Origin: Clostridia bacterium
Lineage (GTDB): Bacteria; Bacillota; Clostridia; Christensenellales; CAG-1252
Direction of reading: 5' to 3'
Length of the DNA: 64,000 bases
Assembly (NCBI GenBank): GCA_017394805.1
Contig: JAFPXC010000023.1
Span: 34,655-98,654, forward strand
Under the pieces are notes generated by a model. It was given only the letters and a program-made list of their open reading frames with translations. It did not search any database and was not told the origin of the DNA. Every line of letters starts with the position of its first letter. Positions within the stretch are counted from its first letter, which is position 1. The position numbers and the translations under genes are program-made. Below, in pieces: positions 46,184 through 55,045 of the stretch.

Positions 46184-46236
46184 GTAATTATGGTATAAGT
46201 ATTAGTGTACCTATTTACCTTTCGGGAGGACTTTGT

Positions 46237-47625
46237 ATGTCACAAATCAATCGTTTGGAAGAAGTGCAGGCTCGTCTGGCGGAAGCGACCAAGGATATTC
46301 GCGCCTACGTGGACGGGTTGGTGGACGAGTCTTCGTTCGTGGAAATGAACGCGCAGGCCGAGGGCGTGAGTCGGTTGGACGGCGCACCCATCGCGGGCGA
46401 GGGCGTTCTGGTAGGCACGGCGACCTTGTTCGGGTATCCCGTGGTCGTGGTGGCCCAAAACGCGGGGGCGTTGTACGGCAGTTTCGGCCGCGCGACCGCA
46501 GATAAAATCTGCCGTGCGTTCGACCTCGCCCAGAAGCGCGGTATCGCCGTCGTGAGCGTGCTGGACAGTAAGGGCGCGCGCGTGGGCGAAGGCGTGGATA
46601 TGCTGGAAGGGTACGGCGCAGTGCTCAAGAGGGCCTCGCAATTCTACGAGGCGAACGGACTGCACGTCTGTATCGTGAAAGGTCAGGCGACCGGCTTGAT
46701 GGCGACCTTTGCCGCTATCGCCGATTTCCGCTTGATGGAAGAGGGCGGCGCGTTGAGTATTTTGGCACCCCAAGTGGTGGCCGCCAAGACGGGCAAGCCC
46801 CACGAGGCCGTGACATCCGCTTTGGCCAACGCCCAAAAGGGCACCGTGGACTTCGTGTGCGAGAACGGCGAGGAGACCTCGGCCGTGCTGCACGATCTGT
46901 GGGATTGGTTCGTGGGCGTGTATCGCTCGGAAGACGACCCCAACCGCGAAGCGCCCGCATTGAGCGAAGGGTATACGGTGGACGCGCTGTTGGACGCCTT
47001 GGCGGACGACGGCGACTATCTCGAATGGCGTAAGGAAACGGGAAAAGCCGCTCGGTGCGTGTTGGCGCACGTGAACGGCGTGGCCGTGGGCGTGGTGGCC
47101 TGCGATTATGCGGAAAGCCCCGTGTTGGACGCCAAAGCCGCCAAGAAAGTGCTGGATTTTCAAGTGGTGCTTTCGCGTGCGGGAGCGACCTTGATCACCT
47201 TGGTGGACAGCGACGGATTCGAGAACAACGAGGACGGTACTTTGCTGGACAGCATGGCGGGTCTGGCGACCTATATGGCCGACGAGGATATTCCGCGCGT
47301 GGCCGTGGCGGTGGGTAGAGCCGTGGGTGCGGCGTACACCTTGCTGGCGAGTAAGGGCATGGGATTCGACTACTCCCTCGCGTTCCCCGACGCGGTCATC
47401 GCGCCCGTGCGCCCCGAAGCCGCCGTGCATCTGGAATACCAAGACGAATTGAAAGAAAAGGGCAATACCCCCGAAGTGCGCAAAGCCATCGAGAAAGCGT
47501 ATGCCGAGGACTACGGCAACGCCTTCGACGCGGCGAAGAAGGGCTACGTGGACGAGGTGATCGATCCCTCGACCTTGCGCCCCTACGTGGCGAACGCTTT
47601 GCTGGTGCTGGGCGCCGACGAGTAG
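46237..47625 (+). CDS. mmdA: Acyl-CoA carboxyltransferase subunit (MmdA/12S-like)
   Basis: This 462-residue crotonase-fold protein belongs to the biotin-dependent carboxyltransferase family (MmdA, PccB, transcarboxylase 12S). It has both half-domains: an N-terminal one with YGSFGRATADKICRAFDLAQKRGI and a GGALSILAPQVV stretch, and a C-terminal one with GVVACDYAESPVLDAKAAKK and RAVGAAYTLLASKGMG. It is shorter than typical MmdA (about 510), and GARVGEG replaces the usual GARIQEG. Acyl-CoA choice (methylmalonyl, glutaconyl, malonyl) cannot be fixed. It leads an operon with gamma, biotin carrier, beta and a second, keto-acid-type carboxyltransferase. Confidence 0.88.
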   Translation: MSQINRLEEVQARLAEATKDIRAYVDGLVDESSFVEMNAQAEGVSRLDGAPIAGEGVLVGTATLFGYPVVVVAQNAGALYGSFGRATADKICRAFDLAQKRGIAVVSVLDSKGARVGEGVDMLEGYGAVLKRASQFYEANGLHVCIVKGQATGLMATFAAIADFRLMEEGGALSILAPQVVAAKTGKPHEAVTSALANAQKGTVDFVCENGEETSAVLHDLWDWFVGVYRSEDDPNREAPALSEGYTVDALLDALADDGDYLEWRKETGKAARCVLAHVNGVAVGVVACDYAESPVLDAKAAKKVLDFQVVLSRAGATLITLVDSDGFENNEDGTLLDSMAGLATYMADEDIPRVAVAVGRAVGAAYTLLASKGMGFDYSLAFPDAVIAPVRPEAAVHLEYQDELKEKGNTPEVRKAIEKAYAEDYGNAFDAAKKGYVDEVIDPSTLRPYVANALLVLGADE

Positions 47626-47635
47626 CGAGGTGGGT

Positions 47636-47977
47636 ATGAACGCCGTATTATCAGCAAATCAATATATTTCTTCGAGCGGCATAGTGACCGTGTACCTCTT
47701 GGCCATCGTCTTCTTGGTGCTGGCCTTTTTGGTGGTGGTGCTGTCGATGGGGCATAGAGTGATGCAAGCCGTGACGGATAGCGTCAAAAACCGCAAGAAG
47801 AAAGGAAAAGACAAAGAAGAAGCGTTGCCGTCGGCGCCCGCCGCGCCCGCTTTGCCCCAAGGCGAGGACGAGGAAGAAGCGGCGGCCGTGATGGCGGCAA
47901 TCAGCGTGATATTGGAAAGGGAAGCACCGCAAAAGAAAGCCAAATTCGTGGTGCGTAAGATAGAAAGAGTAAGATAG
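47636..47977 (+). CDS. Sodium-pump decarboxylase gamma subunit (OadG-like)
   Basis: This 113-residue protein has one N-terminal membrane helix (about 13-37), a Lys-rich cytoplasmic stretch and an Ala/Pro/Glu-rich linker, ending in the short conserved patch EEAAAVMAAISVIL. Gamma subunits anchor the carboxyltransferase and carrier to the membrane beta subunit. I prefer the ATG at 47636 over a GTG six bases upstream because GAGG then has normal spacing. It sits between mmdA and the biotin carrier, as expected. Confidence 0.88.
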   Translation: MNAVLSANQYISSSGIVTVYLLAIVFLVLAFLVVVLSMGHRVMQAVTDSVKNRKKKGKDKEEALPSAPAAPALPQGEDEEEAAAVMAAISVILEREAPQKKAKFVVRKIERVR

Positions 47978-47986
47978 GAGGCTATT

Positions 47987-48349
47987 ATGCGTAAATTCAA
48001 CGTGACCGTCAATGGTAAACAATATCAAGTGGAAGTGGAAGAGATCGGCGAGGGCTTGGCCCAAAGCGCAACGCCCGCGGCCGCTACGGCGCCCGTGCAA
48101 CCCAAAGCGGCTCCCGCACCGCAGGCGGCCCCTGCCGCCGGCACCAAAGTGGTGGCACCTATGCCCGGCTTGGTGTTGGGCTTCAAGGTGGAGAACGGCG
48201 CGACCGTCAAGAAAGATCAGCCCATTATGATATTGGAAGCTATGAAAATGGAAAACGATATCGTGGCGCCTTGCGACGGCGTGGTGACTTTCCAACAAGC
48301 CAAGGGCACTACGGTGGATACCGGCGCGGTGTTGGCGGTGATCGGCTAA
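47987..48349 (+). CDS. mmdC: Biotin carrier protein
   Basis: This 120-residue carrier shuttles CO2 between carboxyltransferase and the membrane decarboxylase. It has a short N-terminal strand region, an Ala/Pro hinge (about 28-50) and a biotinyl domain with PMPG near 58-61 and EAMKM with the biotinylated Lys87. An AGGAGG ribosome site precedes the ATG. No biotin ligase is in the window. Confidence 0.95.
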   Translation: MRKFNVTVNGKQYQVEVEEIGEGLAQSATPAAATAPVQPKAAPAPQAAPAAGTKVVAPMPGLVLGFKVENGATVKKDQPIMILEAMKMENDIVAPCDGVVTFQQAKGTTVDTGAVLAVIG

Positions 48350-48361
48350 ACGGAGGGCGGT

Positions 48362-49723
48362 ATGTTGCAAATGATTTTGGGGGCGGGCAACCAATGGGTT
48401 GACAGCCTTAACAAATTGTGGCACAGCACGGGGCTGGTGAATATCGCAAGCTCGGGCTTTTGGCTGAATATCGTGATGATGCTCATTGCGTGCGTCTTGA
48501 TGTTTTTGGCCATCGTCAAGAAGTTCGAGCCTATGCTCCTGCTGCCCATCGCGTTCGGTATGTTCCTCATCAATATTCCGGGCGCGTACGAGGTGCTGTT
48601 CGGTACCAAGGGATACGTCATTACGGACGCCGCGGGCGGGGTGATCGCTTCGGCGACGATGGAGCAGTTGATACAGACCTACCCCTTCCTTTCGGCGGAT
48701 ATGTTCGTGGGCGATTACAGCGCGGTGGTGCAGGCCTTTGCGACCAACGCGGGGGGTAACGTGGCCTGGGAAAGCGTGACCGTGGCTTCGCAGATCGTGG
48801 CGAATAAGGGCTTGTTCTACTACCTCTACAAGGGTGTGGATTGGGTCATCTTCCCGCCCCTTATCTTCCTCGGCATCGGCGCGATGACCGACTTCGGACC
48901 GCTCATCGCCAACCCCAAGAGTTTGCTGTTGGGCGCGGCGGCGCAGGTGGGTATCATCGTGGCCTTTTTCTTGTCCGTGTTGGTGGGATTTACGCCCGAA
49001 CAAGCCGCGAGCATCGGCATTATCGGCGGCGCGGACGGCCCCACGGCCATCTATTTGACGAGCAAATTGGCCTCGGATATGGTGCCCGTGATCGCCATCG
49101 CGGCGTACAGTTATATGGCGCTTATCCCCGTGATACAGCCGCCTATCATGAAGTTGCTGACCACTAAGAAAGAGCGTATGATCCGCATGGACCAACTGCG
49201 CACGGTGTCCAAGACCGAGAAGATCATCTTCCCCATCGTGGTGACCGCTTTGGTGGGCGTGCTGTTGCCGTCGGCGTTGCCTTTGCTGGGTATGCTGATG
49301 CTCGGCAACCTGATGAAAGAGTCGGGCGTGGTACCCCGCCTCACCAAGACCGCGAGCAACGAACTCATCAATATCATCACCATTATGCTGGGCGTGGTGG
49401 TCGGCAGTAAGACCTACGCGCAGACCTTCCTGACCTTCGATACCTTGAAAATCATCGTGTTGGGCGTGGTGGCGTTCGCCTTCGGAACGGCGGGCGGCGT
49501 GCTCTTGGGCAAGTTGATGAGCAAGTTGTCCAAAGGAAAAATCAATCCGCTTATCGGCGCCGCGGGCGTGTCCGCCGTGCCTATGGCGGCCAGAGTGGCG
49601 CAGGACGTGGGCGCAAAGGAAGACCCGCAGAATTATTTGTTGATGCACGCTATGGGCCCCAACGTGGCCGGCGTCATCGGTTCGGCAGTCGCCGCAGGCG
49701 TACTGCTGGCAATATTCGGATAG
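48362..49723 (+). CDS. oadB: Sodium-translocating decarboxylase beta subunit
   Basis: This 453-residue membrane protein decarboxylates carboxybiotin and pumps Na+ outward. About eleven hydrophobic segments are visible. The catalytic/ion region GGADGPTAIYLTSKLA near 221-236 contains the essential Asp, and the second re-entrant motif ends with GPNVAGVIGSAVAAG near the C terminus. There is a roughly 30-residue extra stretch near 100-135 compared with what I recall of OadB (about 380-430 residues). It shares one operon with both carboxyltransferases. Confidence 0.94.
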   Translation: MLQMILGAGNQWVDSLNKLWHSTGLVNIASSGFWLNIVMMLIACVLMFLAIVKKFEPMLLLPIAFGMFLINIPGAYEVLFGTKGYVITDAAGGVIASATMEQLIQTYPFLSADMFVGDYSAVVQAFATNAGGNVAWESVTVASQIVANKGLFYYLYKGVDWVIFPPLIFLGIGAMTDFGPLIANPKSLLLGAAAQVGIIVAFFLSVLVGFTPEQAASIGIIGGADGPTAIYLTSKLASDMVPVIAIAAYSYMALIPVIQPPIMKLLTTKKERMIRMDQLRTVSKTEKIIFPIVVTALVGVLLPSALPLLGMLMLGNLMKESGVVPRLTKTASNELINIITIMLGVVVGSKTYAQTFLTFDTLKIIVLGVVAFAFGTAGGVLLGKLMSKLSKGKINPLIGAAGVSAVPMAARVAQDVGAKEDPQNYLLMHAMGPNVAGVIGSAVAAGVLLAIFG

Positions 49724-49733
49724 GAGATAGACT

Positions 49734-51128
49734 ATGGCTAAATTGCAAATTACCGAAACGATTTTACGTGACGCGCACCAATCGCAGGCGGCTACCCGTA
49801 TGCGTTTGGACGAGATGTTGCCCGCTTGTCCCATATTGGACAAGGTGGGGTATTTCAGCCTGGAAGCCTGGGGCGGCGCGACCTTTGACAGTTGCTTGCG
49901 CTTCTTGAACGAGGATCCGTGGGAGAGACTGCGCGCTTTGCGTAAGGCCCTGCCTAATACCAAGTTGCAGATGCTGTTGCGCGGGCAAAACCTGTTGGGC
50001 TACAAGCATTACGCGGACGACGTGGTGGACGCTTTCGTGAAGAAGAGCATCGAGAACGGCATTGATATCATTCGTATTTTCGACGCCTTGAACGATACGC
50101 GAAATATGGCGACCGCCATCAAGGCCACCAAAAAGTACGGCGGTACGTGCGAAGTGGCGTTGGCGTATACCATCAGCCCCGTGCATACGCGGGAATACTT
50201 CGTCAACGTGGCCAAGGAGTTGGAAGCGATGGGCGCGGACATCATCTGCATAAAGGATATGGCTAACCTCTTGCTACCCTACGAGGCGTACGAATTGGTG
50301 AAAGCGCTCAAAAAAGCCGTGCACGTACCCATCCATTTGCATACGCATAACACCTGCGGCACGGGCAATATGACCAACTTGATGGCCGCCAGAGCGGGCG
50401 TGGATATCGTGGACTGCGCGTTGAGTCCTTTGGGCGACGGCACCTCTAACCCCTGCACCGAGAGCTTGGTGGCGACCTTGCAGGGCACCGACCTCGATAC
50501 GGGGCTCGACTTGGGGCTTTTGAACCAAGCGGCGGCGCATTTCCGCACGGTGGCCGAACGGCTGAAAAAGGACGGCGTGCTGAATCCCAAGGTGCTGAAC
50601 GTCAACGTGAACGTGCTGGTGTACCAGGTGCCCGGCGGTATGCTGAGCAATCTTCTAAACCAACTGAAAGAGGCCAAGGCAGAGGATAAGTACCAAGCGG
50701 TGCTGGAAGAAGTGCCGAGAGTGCGCGCCGACCTCGGGTATCCGCCCCTCGTGACGCCTACCTCGCAGATAGTAGGTACGCAAGCCGTGATGAACGTGCT
50801 GTTCGGACGGTATAAACGCGTGACGAAAGAGACCAAAGGCCTCTTGAAAGGCGAATACGGCAGATTGCCCGCCGAACCCAACCCCGAGTTGGTGCAGGAA
50901 GTGCTGAAAGGCGAAGAACGCATTACCTGCCGCCCCGCTGACCTCATCGAGCCCGAATTGGAGAAATACCGCAAGGAAGTGGCCGAGTTCGCCGAGAGCG
51001 AAGAGGACGTGTTGAGTTACGCCCTGTTCCCGCAAGTGGCGACCAACTTCTTCAAACAACGTAAAGCGCAAAAGTACGGCGTGGACGTGACGTTGGGCGA
51101 CAAAGAGAACCCGATACACCCGGTGTAA
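49734..51128 (+). CDS. oadA: Oxaloacetate/pyruvate carboxyltransferase (OadA/PycB/5S-like, no biotin domain)
   Basis: This 464-residue HMGL-like TIM-barrel protein transfers CO2 between biotin and a keto acid. It opens ITETILRDAHQSQAATRM near 6-23 and has the metal ligands in HLHTHNTCGTG near 202-212 and the active-site Lys in CIKDMANLL near 171-179. The C-terminal conserved carboxylase domain is present, but there is no biotinyl domain, so it must use the separate carrier. It is the last gene of the operon and ends before a large mini-hairpin region. Confidence 0.95.
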   Translation: MAKLQITETILRDAHQSQAATRMRLDEMLPACPILDKVGYFSLEAWGGATFDSCLRFLNEDPWERLRALRKALPNTKLQMLLRGQNLLGYKHYADDVVDAFVKKSIENGIDIIRIFDALNDTRNMATAIKATKKYGGTCEVALAYTISPVHTREYFVNVAKELEAMGADIICIKDMANLLLPYEAYELVKALKKAVHVPIHLHTHNTCGTGNMTNLMAARAGVDIVDCALSPLGDGTSNPCTESLVATLQGTDLDTGLDLGLLNQAAAHFRTVAERLKKDGVLNPKVLNVNVNVLVYQVPGGMLSNLLNQLKEAKAEDKYQAVLEEVPRVRADLGYPPLVTPTSQIVGTQAVMNVLFGRYKRVTKETKGLLKGEYGRLPAEPNPELVQEVLKGEERITCRPADLIEPELEKYRKEVAEFAESEEDVLSYALFPQVATNFFKQRKAQKYGVDVTLGDKENPIHPV

Positions 51129-51191
51129 ACAAGTAGAAACGGGTTGAAACGACCCGGTGAATTGGCGGCTGTGTCGCTTGCCTTAGGCGCA

Positions 51192-51269
51192 GAGAAATCC
51201 AAGGTATAACCTTGGGAGAAATCCGCTCGATCCGCGGGCGGGAGAAATCCGACGTTCGTCGGGATATGG
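51192..51269 (+). repeat. Mini-hairpin array, GAGAAAT family (copy 5)
   Basis: Three GAGAAAT units at 51192, 51216 and 51242 carry CCAAGG-tataa-CCTTGG, a CCGC...GCGG hairpin and CCGAC-gttc-GTCGG, closed by GATATGG (51263-51269). Confidence 0.9.
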
Positions 51270-51388
51270 TGGTTCGCCGAGGGCGAACGCGATATAGTTG
51301 CGAGGGCAACTGCGATGTATCGGTAGAGCCGATGGGAGATAAATCCCTATGGGGTTTGGGATATACCGCCGACGCGGTGCGACGTGAT
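51270..51388 (+). repeat. Mini-hairpin array, GCGATAT/GCGAGAT family
   Basis: Directly after the GAGAAAT array come hairpins TTCGCC-gag-GGCGAA, GTTGC-gagg-GCAAC, TCGGT-aga-gCCGA and ACCGCC-gac-GCGGT with linkers CGCGATATA, TGCGATGTA, GGGAGATAAA and GGGATAT. It ends at the oadA-operon terminator. With the adjoining array it explains most of the 362-base gap before the antiporter gene. Confidence 0.75.
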
Positions 51389-51425
51389 AAAAACGCTATT
51401 TTCGAGGGGGAAGATAGCGTTTTTT
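51389..51425 (+). terminator. Terminator of the decarboxylase operon
   Basis: AAACGCTAT pairs with ATAGCGTTT around a loop of about 14 bases, followed by six T residues. Confidence 0.85.
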
Positions 51426-51490
51426 GATGATTCGTTTGAAAGGAAGATAGAAGGATAATCAGCGCATAAATACGCGAAAATCCATTTAGT

Positions 51491-52774
51491 TTAAGCTAAA
51501 TCGGCGGGTTCTTGGGGGACGTGCTCACTGCGGTAGGTGACCTTGAGAAGAAGGGGAGTAAGCAGCGAGGAGAGGAGAATGATGGCCAGCACGAAGGGGG
51601 TGATGGAGGGGGAAACAAGCCCCGACTGCACGCCTTTTTGGGTGCAGATGAGGACCACCTCGGCGCGCGCCATCATGCCGAGCCCTACGCGGAAACTGTC
51701 CTTAAAGTCGAAGCGGCAGAGTTTGGCACCCACGCCGCACCCGATGAGTTTGCCCACAAGCCCCACCGCGACGAAGCATACGCCGAACCATATAAAAGCG
51801 GGCGTGACCGCAAACTCACCGCGGACGATCTGCATCATCGTGAGAACGCCGATGTTGGCGAAAAAGACGGGGCCGAAGATCATATAGGTGGAAATGTCCG
51901 CCTTGCGGTCTATGTAGGAACTCTCTTTGAGCCCCGACAATAGAAGACCGGCGAGGAACGCGCCCGTGATGTCGGCGACGCCGAACCAGGCTTCGGCCGC
52001 GTAGGCGTAGAAGAAGCACAGCGCGAAAGCGAAGATGGCGATGCGGCGGAAGTGGTGGTGATGGACGGCAAGAAGGCGGAACAGATAGCGGAAGACGAGG
52101 CCTATGCCGATGCCCACCGCGAAGAAGAGGACGATATTGGAAAGAACGAGCCATATTTCGACCGAGGGGGCGACCGTGGCGCCCGCCGCCGAGAGGATGC
52201 GCCCCAAAAGCCCCGTGGCGGCACCCGAACCCGCGCCTTTGAGCCCGATGACAAGGCTGAGCAGCGCGATGCCGATGATATCGTCCAAAATGGCGGCCGA
52301 GATGATGGCCGTGCCAACCTTGGAATCCAACTTGCCGAGTTCTTTGAGCGTGGCGACCGTGACCGAGACAGAAGTAGCCGTGAGAATGACGCCGTAGAAG
52401 AGGCAACTGAAAATATCCTCGAAACCGAAGAACGCGCCCGCCACGGCGAAGCCCGCGCCTAAGGGCACGACTACGCCCAAAACCGTGATGACGATGGCCG
52501 AGGCGCCCGTCTGCTTGACCTTTTTGAGGTCGGTGTCCAATCCTGCCGAGAACATGATGATGACCACGCCGATCTTGGCAAGGAAAGAGAGGCCTTCCTC
52601 TACGGCGGGGGTGAGGACGGTTTGGTGGGGAATAAAGCCGATGAGACCGACGAGAACGCCCGCGGCGATCATACCGATGACCTGCGGCACGCCGATTTTG
52701 CCCAAAAGAACGCCCGCGGATTTGCTGAGGACGAGAATGAGGGCTAAGGGTAATAGTAACGCGTAGTATTCCAT
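51491..52774 (-). CDS. Cation/proton antiporter (CPA2 family)
   Basis: This 427-residue membrane protein has about 12 or 13 helices. The paired acidic motif AAILDDIIGIALLSL near 163-177 and the ATSVSVTVATLKELGKL helix near 136-152 are typical of CPA2 Na+(K+)/H+ antiporters such as GerN/NapA/KefB. There is no C-terminal RCK domain. With the Na+-pumping decarboxylase just upstream on the chromosome, a role in sodium cycling is plausible. Only a weak ribosome site (AGAAGG) is seen; TACAAT about 25 bases before the ATG is a possible -10. Confidence 0.92.
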   Translation of the reverse strand: MEYYALLLPLALILVLSKSAGVLLGKIGVPQVIGMIAAGVLVGLIGFIPHQTVLTPAVEEGLSFLAKIGVVIIMFSAGLDTDLKKVKQTGASAIVITVLGVVVPLGAGFAVAGAFFGFEDIFSCLFYGVILTATSVSVTVATLKELGKLDSKVGTAIISAAILDDIIGIALLSLVIGLKGAGSGAATGLLGRILSAAGATVAPSVEIWLVLSNIVLFFAVGIGIGLVFRYLFRLLAVHHHHFRRIAIFAFALCFFYAYAAEAWFGVADITGAFLAGLLLSGLKESSYIDRKADISTYMIFGPVFFANIGVLTMMQIVRGEFAVTPAFIWFGVCFVAVGLVGKLIGCGVGAKLCRFDFKDSFRVGLGMMARAEVVLICTQKGVQSGLVSPSITPFVLAIILLSSLLTPLLLKVTYRSEHVPQEPADLA

Positions 52775-52811
52775 AGTGAAACCTTCTTTTACGTGAAGAT
52801 TGTAGCACGAT

Positions 52812-52845
52812 AAAAAAAGAAAATCAACCTTTTGAGGTTGATTTT
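52812..52845 (-). terminator. Terminator of the minus-strand GDPD transcript
   Basis: An 11-pair stem (52820-52830 with 52835-52845) with a TTTG loop is followed on the minus strand by a long T-rich run. Confidence 0.85.
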
Positions 52846-52880
52846 AAGGGTGAATTGTACGTTGGGCGCGCCTTGGAGCG

Positions 52881-52972
52881 GTGAAGTTTCGCCTATGGCG
52901 AAGTGAAGTTGCATTCGCAGTGAAGTTCAAGGCACAGCCTTGAGTGAAGTTCGTGCTATGCACGAGTTGTGG
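52881..52972 (+). repeat. Mini-hairpin array, GTGAAGT family (copy 1)
   Basis: GTGAAGT occurs four times (first at 52881). The inserts are TTCGCC-tat-GGCGAA, TGC-attc-GCA, TCAAGGC-aca-GCCTTGA and TCGTGC-tat-GCACGA, and the array closes with GTTGTGG (52966-52972). Here the array runs antisense to both flanking minus-strand genes. Confidence 0.92.
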
Positions 52973-53013
52973 TAGTATTAGAAGCCTGTCGGCGGAGGGA
53001 AGGGGGGATGCGG

Positions 53014-53066
53014 CTCTACTTGGGGGATCCTTCCACTACGCTGCGCTTCGGTCAGGATGACGTGCT
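53014..53066 (+). repeat. Dispersed GGATCCTTC/AGGATGACG element (copy 1)
   Basis: A 53-base element beginning CTCTACTTGGGGGATCC and ending TCAGGATGACG has inverted ATCCT/AGGAT ends around a GC-rich centre. A second copy lies at 63899-63953. Similar elements are common in many bacterial genomes. Confidence 0.8.
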
Positions 53067-53101
53067 ACCTTGGCGGTTGGCGGTGTAGTGCTACGTAAGC
53101 G

Positions 53102-54187
53102 TTATTTCGTCTTGATGGTTTTGTAGAGAAGGGCGGGATCGTCCGTCATGATGGTGTCCGCGCCCGCGTCGGCGAGGTATTGCATATCGGCGGCGTCGTT
53201 GATGGTCCAATATTGTACGGCGATGCCGAAGGCGTGCGCGTACTCGATGATGGCGGGCTTGCCCAAGTTGATGACGAAATCGCGATAGGGAATCTGCAAT
53301 ACGCTGTAACCAACCTTTTTCTTGGAGAGGTCGACGTTGAACATCATGGAGAAGTAGAAGTCCAAAACCTCGCTGATGGAAGCCGAACGAATGATATTCT
53401 TGCCGTCCTCGCGGTTTTGGTAGCGCGTGTCGATGTAGGAGGTGACGGCTTGGTGGAAGGTACCCACGATGACTTTGTCCAAAATGTGATAGTCCAACAT
53501 GGTCTGGTAGAGTTTGTCCGTGGCAAGGTGGCCGCGGTCGCCGTCGTCCTTGATCTCGATGATATAGTTCATCGTTTGTCCCTCGGCAAGGCGGGAATTG
53601 ACGTAGTCAAGCACCTCTTCGAGGGTGCAGATGCGCGCGTGGGCGGCGTCTAATTGCTCGTCCGTCATGTCTCGGTAGGGATAGTGACCGGGGGCCTCGG
53701 GATCGGGAAAATTGTAGCCCATATTGTAGGTTTTGAGTTCGGCCAAGGTCTTGTCTTTGGGGTGGACGTCCTTTTCGCCGCGAAGGGTGCAATCGCTCGT
53801 TCGGTCCAAGGTGTCGTCGTGGAGAAGAATGAGATGCCCGTCCTTGGTGAGGTGCAGGTCAAACTCCAACGTATCGAAACGATAGCCGTAGGCCGCCACG
53901 TTGTCGAAGCATTTGGCAAAGGCGGCGATGGTGTTTTCGGGGGCGAGGGTGCGGCCCGCACGATGGGCGCAGACCAAGGTCTTGGACGTGCCCTCGGCAT
54001 TGGCGGCGCCGTCGTTGACGATATGGGGGTTGGCCGTGACCGCTTCGGCCGTCCAGTCGGTGCGATAGCCGCGCGGTATGTAGGTGGACAGCATCAACCC
54101 GACGATGATGGTGACGATGACGGCAATGACGATGAAGACGATGACGATCGCCTTGACTGCTTTGTTGAGAGGTTTCGCTTTGCTCAT
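53102..54187 (-). CDS. Glycerophosphodiester phosphodiesterase, membrane-anchored
   Basis: The enzyme hydrolyses glycerophosphodiesters to glycerol-3-phosphate and an alcohol. The 361-residue protein has an N-terminal membrane helix (about 11-35), then a GDPD TIM barrel: AHRAGRTLAPENT near 74-86, the metal ligands of LEFDLHLTKDGHLILLHDDTLDRTS near 104-128, and the closing GADTIMTDDP near 342-351. The anchor places the barrel outside the membrane. A ribosome site (AGGAG) precedes the ATG. Glycerol-3-phosphate could connect to the glycerol genes at 12-15 kb, but that is inference. Confidence 0.92.
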   Translation of the reverse strand: MSKAKPLNKAVKAIVIVFIVIAVIVTIIVGLMLSTYIPRGYRTDWTAEAVTANPHIVNDGAANAEGTSKTLVCAHRAGRTLAPENTIAAFAKCFDNVAAYGYRFDTLEFDLHLTKDGHLILLHDDTLDRTSDCTLRGEKDVHPKDKTLAELKTYNMGYNFPDPEAPGHYPYRDMTDEQLDAAHARICTLEEVLDYVNSRLAEGQTMNYIIEIKDDGDRGHLATDKLYQTMLDYHILDKVIVGTFHQAVTSYIDTRYQNREDGKNIIRSASISEVLDFYFSMMFNVDLSKKKVGYSVLQIPYRDFVINLGKPAIIEYAHAFGIAVQYWTINDAADMQYLADAGADTIMTDDPALLYKTIKTK

Positions 54188-54208
54188 AAAAACTCCTTTT
54201 GGGCTGCA

Positions 54209-54982
54209 TTATATGGCGTCTTCTGCGGGACTGTCGGGCGCGTCGTGCACCTCGAGAACCGTGAGTGACGTCAAATCCACGAAGTAATCGTCGGGGGCAG
54301 ATGGCACGACGTAGACCGTGACGTTACCCTCGAATTTGGACACGGGGCGGTAAAAACGCTCGCTGGTGAAGAGCCACACCGAGGCCTGACCGCTCTCGCG
54401 TTGTTGGGCGGCGGGAGAAGTGGGGTAGTAGGCGCAATCCAAGCGGCTGTAGCGCCGTCGGGCGGCTTTGGTGAGCCCCGTGTAGTCTTTGTAGACGTTG
54501 AGAACGGTGGCCTGTACGGGTACGCCATCGCGCCGGACGCGCCCCCAACGAGCGCGCTTCTTGCGCTCCTCGTGCCAGATGGACGAGGCGACCGCGACCA
54601 AGAGTAACCCCGCTACGCCCAAGAGCGCACCGAGGACGATGGCGTCCGTGTAGGGAACGACCACGTCGGGATCGTCCGCACGGTAGCGGAAGTAGAGCGT
54701 TTGGCCGTCCCGAACGTCCCGAATGGGCACGTTGGAACGCTTGACGTAAACGTGCGTGCCGTTCTCTACGGGGAACGTGAGGGAATAGGCGTATTGGTCT
54801 ATCATCTCCACCTTCGCCTGTGCGCGGCGCCACCCGCCGATGGGCGCGGTGAGTAGTACCGAGACCAAAACGGCGGCGACGAGGAAGACGACACCCGCCG
54901 TGAGTTGCCAAAAACAGGCGCGGCGCCATAGGGGCGCGGGCGCGGGTATGGGGGCGATGGGATTGGGTGAGGTCTGGTCCAT
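54209..54982 (-). CDS. DUF3592-like membrane protein
   Basis: This 257-residue protein has two membrane helices (about 22-44 and 115-137). Between them is an extracytoplasmic beta domain with the pattern VYVKRSNVPIRDVRDGQTLYFRYRADDPD, and a cytoplasmic beta domain follows. This layout, with a strand domain resembling GxxVxVxYxPxxP, recalls DUF3592 proteins of unknown function. The start is set at the ATG at 54982 because the promoter ends six bases before it; an in-frame ATG 15 bases upstream lies inside the promoter. It is 21 bases upstream of the GDPD gene and probably co-transcribed with it. Confidence 0.7.
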   Translation of the reverse strand: MDQTSPNPIAPIPAPAPLWRRACFWQLTAGVVFLVAAVLVSVLLTAPIGGWRRAQAKVEMIDQYAYSLTFPVENGTHVYVKRSNVPIRDVRDGQTLYFRYRADDPDVVVPYTDAIVLGALLGVAGLLLVAVASSIWHEERKKRARWGRVRRDGVPVQATVLNVYKDYTGLTKAARRRYSRLDCAYYPTSPAAQQRESGQASVWLFTSERFYRPVSKFEGNVTVYVVPSAPDDYFVDLTSLTVLEVHDAPDSPAEDAI

Positions 54983-54988
54983 AGAATT

Positions 54989-55017
54989 ATTATACAACTT
55001 GATAGATATAATTGCAA
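54989..55017 (-). promoter_or_regulatory. Promoter of the DUF3592-like/GDPD unit, leaderless type
   Basis: On the minus strand: TTGCAA (55017-55012), a 17-base spacer and a perfect TATAAT (54994-54989). Six bases separate it from the ATG and no ribosome site is present. Confidence 0.85.
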
Positions 55018-55045
55018 TATATAAAAGATTATTGCTTTGTCGCGT

